This document shows positions 3,597 to 5,587 of a stretch of 5,587 bases of DNA, piece after piece (positions within the stretch are counted from its first letter, which is position 1; each line of letters begins with the position of its first letter). The stretch comes from CAZABS01 sp964483635. GTDB lineage: Bacteria > Patescibacteriota > Minisyncoccia > Moranbacterales > UBA1568. The translations under genes and the position numbers were made by a program. Location of the stretch: NCBI GenBank assembly GCA_964483635.1, contig CAZABS010000045.1, forward strand, positions 1 through 5,587, written 5' to 3'. The notes under the pieces are model-generated. The model was not told the origin of the DNA. It made no database searches and worked only from the letters and a program-made list of their open reading frames with translations.

Positions 3597-5478
3597 ATGA
3601 AACTTTTTGAGCTTCTGTGTGAGGGGTCGGTAGAGCTGGCTTGTGGGCAGCGACAGTTATTTTTTGCATCCCCTCGGGATACAGTTCACTTGGCTTGGTG
3701 ATCCAGCGGAGAATATGAATATCTTCGAAGCCGGCGAGCTTGAGGAGAAATTGGATTTCTGTTTCGTCCATGAGGTAGGCCATATAGCCATGCTCGGCAT
3801 CACCATACCAACCATCCTCGAGACCGGGATTGGTACGAGCGGGTTGATCGAAGATGATGGTACCACCATCCCTCAGTGTCTCATGAGCAGAGCGAAGCGA
3901 AGTGAGTGCATTGCCAAGGCCGTAAGCTTCGAGGAAAGAGTGCCAGCCATAGTAGACAGCATCATAGCTACTTTTTTCTACCACATCACGATAATCAATG
4001 ATATCTCCTTTGGTGTAGCGGAGGTTTTTGATTTGCCCTTTGGTTTCTTTGGCACGCTTGAGGAATGTCGAACTTGCGTCGATACCAGTGACGTTAAATC
4101 CAGACTCGGCGAGAGGTTTGGCGAGTCGGCCATAACCACTGCCGACATCGAGGATTTTTTTGGCGCCGATTTTTTCAAAAAGAGACTTGAGAAGGGAGAG
4201 TTCTTTTTCGGTATCGGACGTTTGTTCGGATCGATTCTCTATCTGATCAACAACGGAAGCATAGAATTCTGATTTATTGCGACGGAGTCTCTCGGTGGCG
4301 ACTGATGCTGGACTGGTACGAATACGCTTGGCCAGAGCAATGAGCGCTGTCAAATCATCAGGAGAAAGTTCTGCGAGGGCAGCATCAGCACCTGCTTCAA
4401 GCATTGCATCTTGATAGCGTCTACTTTTTCCGACAGCGACAATGAGTGGTTGGAGGAGGCGCTCTTCGGCCGCTTCATTTTCGACATTTCGCAGGTATTC
4501 ATCTTTTCGCCCATCGATAATTTTTTTAAGAGCAGTGAAAATAGGCTCAATTCTTACTGTCTCGTTTGATTCAGTTACTTGTGAAAATTTCTGTACAGCA
4601 TCGGCGAGGGATCGGTGATAAGCGAGGTAGTCGGCTTGATCGGTAAAGCCGTTGGGATCTGCATCTCCCAAATTATCTAGGCGAAACCGTTCCAGTTCCC
4701 TCCTGGGTGAAAACTTGCCATAGCGGTCGAGGGTCTGGCGAATACGACCGGGAGTTACTACTCGGCGTAATTTACTCTCATCACCCGTGCGAGCATACAC
4801 ATCAAAAGCCTTACCAGAGAGACCCCAGTCATGATCGTTTCGGTCAAAGAGACGGCTCGCTAGATAACTCACTACGAGTTCATCGGTTATCTCATGCTTT
4901 TCAAGAGACAAGAAAGCGTAGGTTTCACCGAGAACATGAAGGTGCAAGAACTCTTCTTCCCAATCGCCATCAAGGCGTTCGCCAGAAGGGAAATGGTGAT
5001 AGAGAGTGGACTCCGCTGCTTTGCGAATAGAGTGCACGGTCTGGACTTCGCTTTGGATATAAGAGTGAGCGAGGTCACTTTCTGGTTCGCTATCAATGTA
5101 GCCAGCATCGCCGGAAACGACAACGAGATCGGGAAGCATATTGGAGCGTACTTCTCCGTAGTGAGGGAAAGCATCGGAAAGAGCATGGCGCAGATCTTGT
5201 TGAGGAAGAACCGTCACCTTAGTAAGGGGGTGGTCAACGTTTCTGCTGGAGGGATTGGGGGTGGCGCGCAATGCTTCAGTATCAGGCGATGGAACACTCG
5301 TATACTGAGACATTTGCGTTTGAACCATCCACACATTGAAGTCTTTGGGTGCCATTTCATGACCGACGGCCTGCTCATAACGCTTGCGGTCTCGATCAGC
5401 GAGAATCGGTCGGATTTCGGTAGGTTTTTTTTCTGGTATAACGACGTTGGAAGGGAGCTCCCAAACATTTTTTGGCAT
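3595..5478 (-). CDS. Large protein with C-terminal SAM-dependent methyltransferase domain
   Basis: A 627-residue protein in two parts. Residues 425-615 form a class I (Rossmann-fold) methyltransferase. Motif I is KILDVGSGYGR (441-451), the acidic residue after strand 2 is D467 in VTGIDAS, the next motif is GDIIDY (491-496), and the strand-4 motif is SYDAVYYGWHS (504-514). LRDGGTIIFD (535-544) fits strand 5. The substrate cannot be told. Residues 1-424 match nothing I recognise. They begin with a proline-rich, probably flexible segment (1-95), contain LPDLVVVSGDAGYID (115-129), and continue largely helical and charged. No cysteine occurs in the whole protein. The ATG lies 14 bases after the ruvB stop, with AAGAGG two bases and AGGA ten bases upstream, so the gene is very likely translated from a ruvB transcript. 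Most class I methyltransferases are 200-300 residues, so the N-terminal half is extra. The domain call is firm; the cellular role is unknown. Confidence 0.93.
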   Translation of the reverse strand: MPKNVWELPSNVVIPEKKPTEIRPILADRDRKRYEQAVGHEMAPKDFNVWMVQTQMSQYTSVPSPDTEALRATPNPSSRNVDHPLTKVTVLPQQDLRHALSDAFPHYGEVRSNMLPDLVVVSGDAGYIDSEPESDLAHSYIQSEVQTVHSIRKAAESTLYHHFPSGERLDGDWEEEFLHLHVLGETYAFLSLEKHEITDELVVSYLASRLFDRNDHDWGLSGKAFDVYARTGDESKLRRVVTPGRIRQTLDRYGKFSPRRELERFRLDNLGDADPNGFTDQADYLAYHRSLADAVQKFSQVTESNETVRIEPIFTALKKIIDGRKDEYLRNVENEAAEERLLQPLIVAVGKSRRYQDAMLEAGADAALAELSPDDLTALIALAKRIRTSPASVATERLRRNKSEFYASVVDQIENRSEQTSDTEKELSLLKSLFEKIGAKKILDVGSGYGRLAKPLAESGFNVTGIDASSTFLKRAKETKGQIKNLRYTKGDIIDYRDVVEKSSYDAVYYGWHSFLEAYGLGNALTSLRSAHETLRDGGTIIFDQPARTNPGLEDGWYGDAEHGYMAYLMDETEIQFLLKLAGFEDIHILRWITKPSELYPEGMQKITVAAHKPALPTPHTEAQKVS

Positions 5479-5492
5479 AACCTCTTGATCCT

Positions 5493-5587
5493 TTATAACA
5501 TTTTTTCTGGCTGATCGTGTGGCACTGAATAACCGAGATGTTTGTAGCCTTCCGGGGTGACGACACGGCCACGGGGAGTGCGCTCGA
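5493..5587 (-). CDS. ruvB: Holliday junction helicase RuvB, C-terminal end (cut by the window edge)
   Basis: Only the last 30 residues are present, ending at TAA (5495-5493). They read ERTPRGRVVTPEGYKHLGY and continue to a short tail ending in EKML. The RTPRGR...T..GY.HLG pattern is the conserved end of the RuvB winged-helix DNA-binding domain. RuvB is the hexameric AAA+ motor that drives branch migration of Holliday junctions with RuvA. The rest of the gene, with its Walker motifs, lies beyond the right edge. The methyltransferase gene follows 14 bases downstream on the same strand. Confidence 0.85.
   Translation of the reverse strand, partial: ERTPRGRVVTPEGYKHLGYSVPHDQPEKML

Noticed and set aside
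4894..5514. Plus-strand frame opposite the methyltransferase gene and ruvB end
   Set aside because: It is antisense to clear coding sequence on the minus strand and has no recognisable motif or SD support.
1..5587. CRISPR array, tRNA, rRNA or insertion sequence
   Set aside because: I saw no regularly spaced repeats, no cloverleaf, no rRNA segment and no transposase or terminal inverted repeats.

Overview
The window looks like a chromosomal piece of a small-genome bacterium of the Candidate Phyla Radiation, most likely Parcubacteria-like. This is an inference. It rests on a TrmB-type winged-helix regulator, good sigma70-type promoters, Shine-Dalgarno-led starts, a standard code with UGA as stop, and a receiver-like protein of a type I associate from memory with Parcubacteria. 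Nothing here fixes the lineage firmly.

Layout. A spacer with no sure gene lies at 1-125. A minus-strand TrmB-family regulator follows (126-857). A divergent control region (about 858-1108) has one near-consensus promoter facing each way and an imperfect dyad between the two -35 boxes. Next comes a plus-strand, GC-richer set of three genes: a receiver-like protein carrying a DnaJ-type zinc motif (1109-1780), a short stand-alone receiver-like protein (1917-2327), and an unrecognised 346-residue protein (2490-3530). A clear intrinsic terminator (3560-3596) ends this set. Convergent to it on the minus strand is the end of ruvB (from the right edge to 5493), followed 14 bases later by a 627-residue protein with a C-terminal SAM-dependent methyltransferase domain (3595-5478).

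The most unusual part is the non-coding architecture of the three-gene set. Each gene is preceded by the same series of parts: a hairpin built around CTTTC/GAAAG, a small hairpin, then (genes 1 and 3) a CCCG-CTCCT-CGGG mini-hairpin with a T-rich tail, then GGAG and the start codon. For genes 1 and 3 a 47-base stretch running through the start codon matches at 43 of 47 positions, although the proteins differ. The two internal gaps also each carry a GC-rich hairpin just before the CTTTC hairpin. I read this as one transcript from the promoter at 984-1012, with a repeated structured leader controlling translation or RNA processing of each gene.

How the genes may work together. Two receiver-like proteins and an orphan protein, with no histidine kinase and no DNA-binding output domain in view, suggest a small signalling or sensing module. 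The divergent TrmB regulator is the obvious candidate to control it through the shared promoter region. The ruvB-methyltransferase pair is a separate transcription unit.
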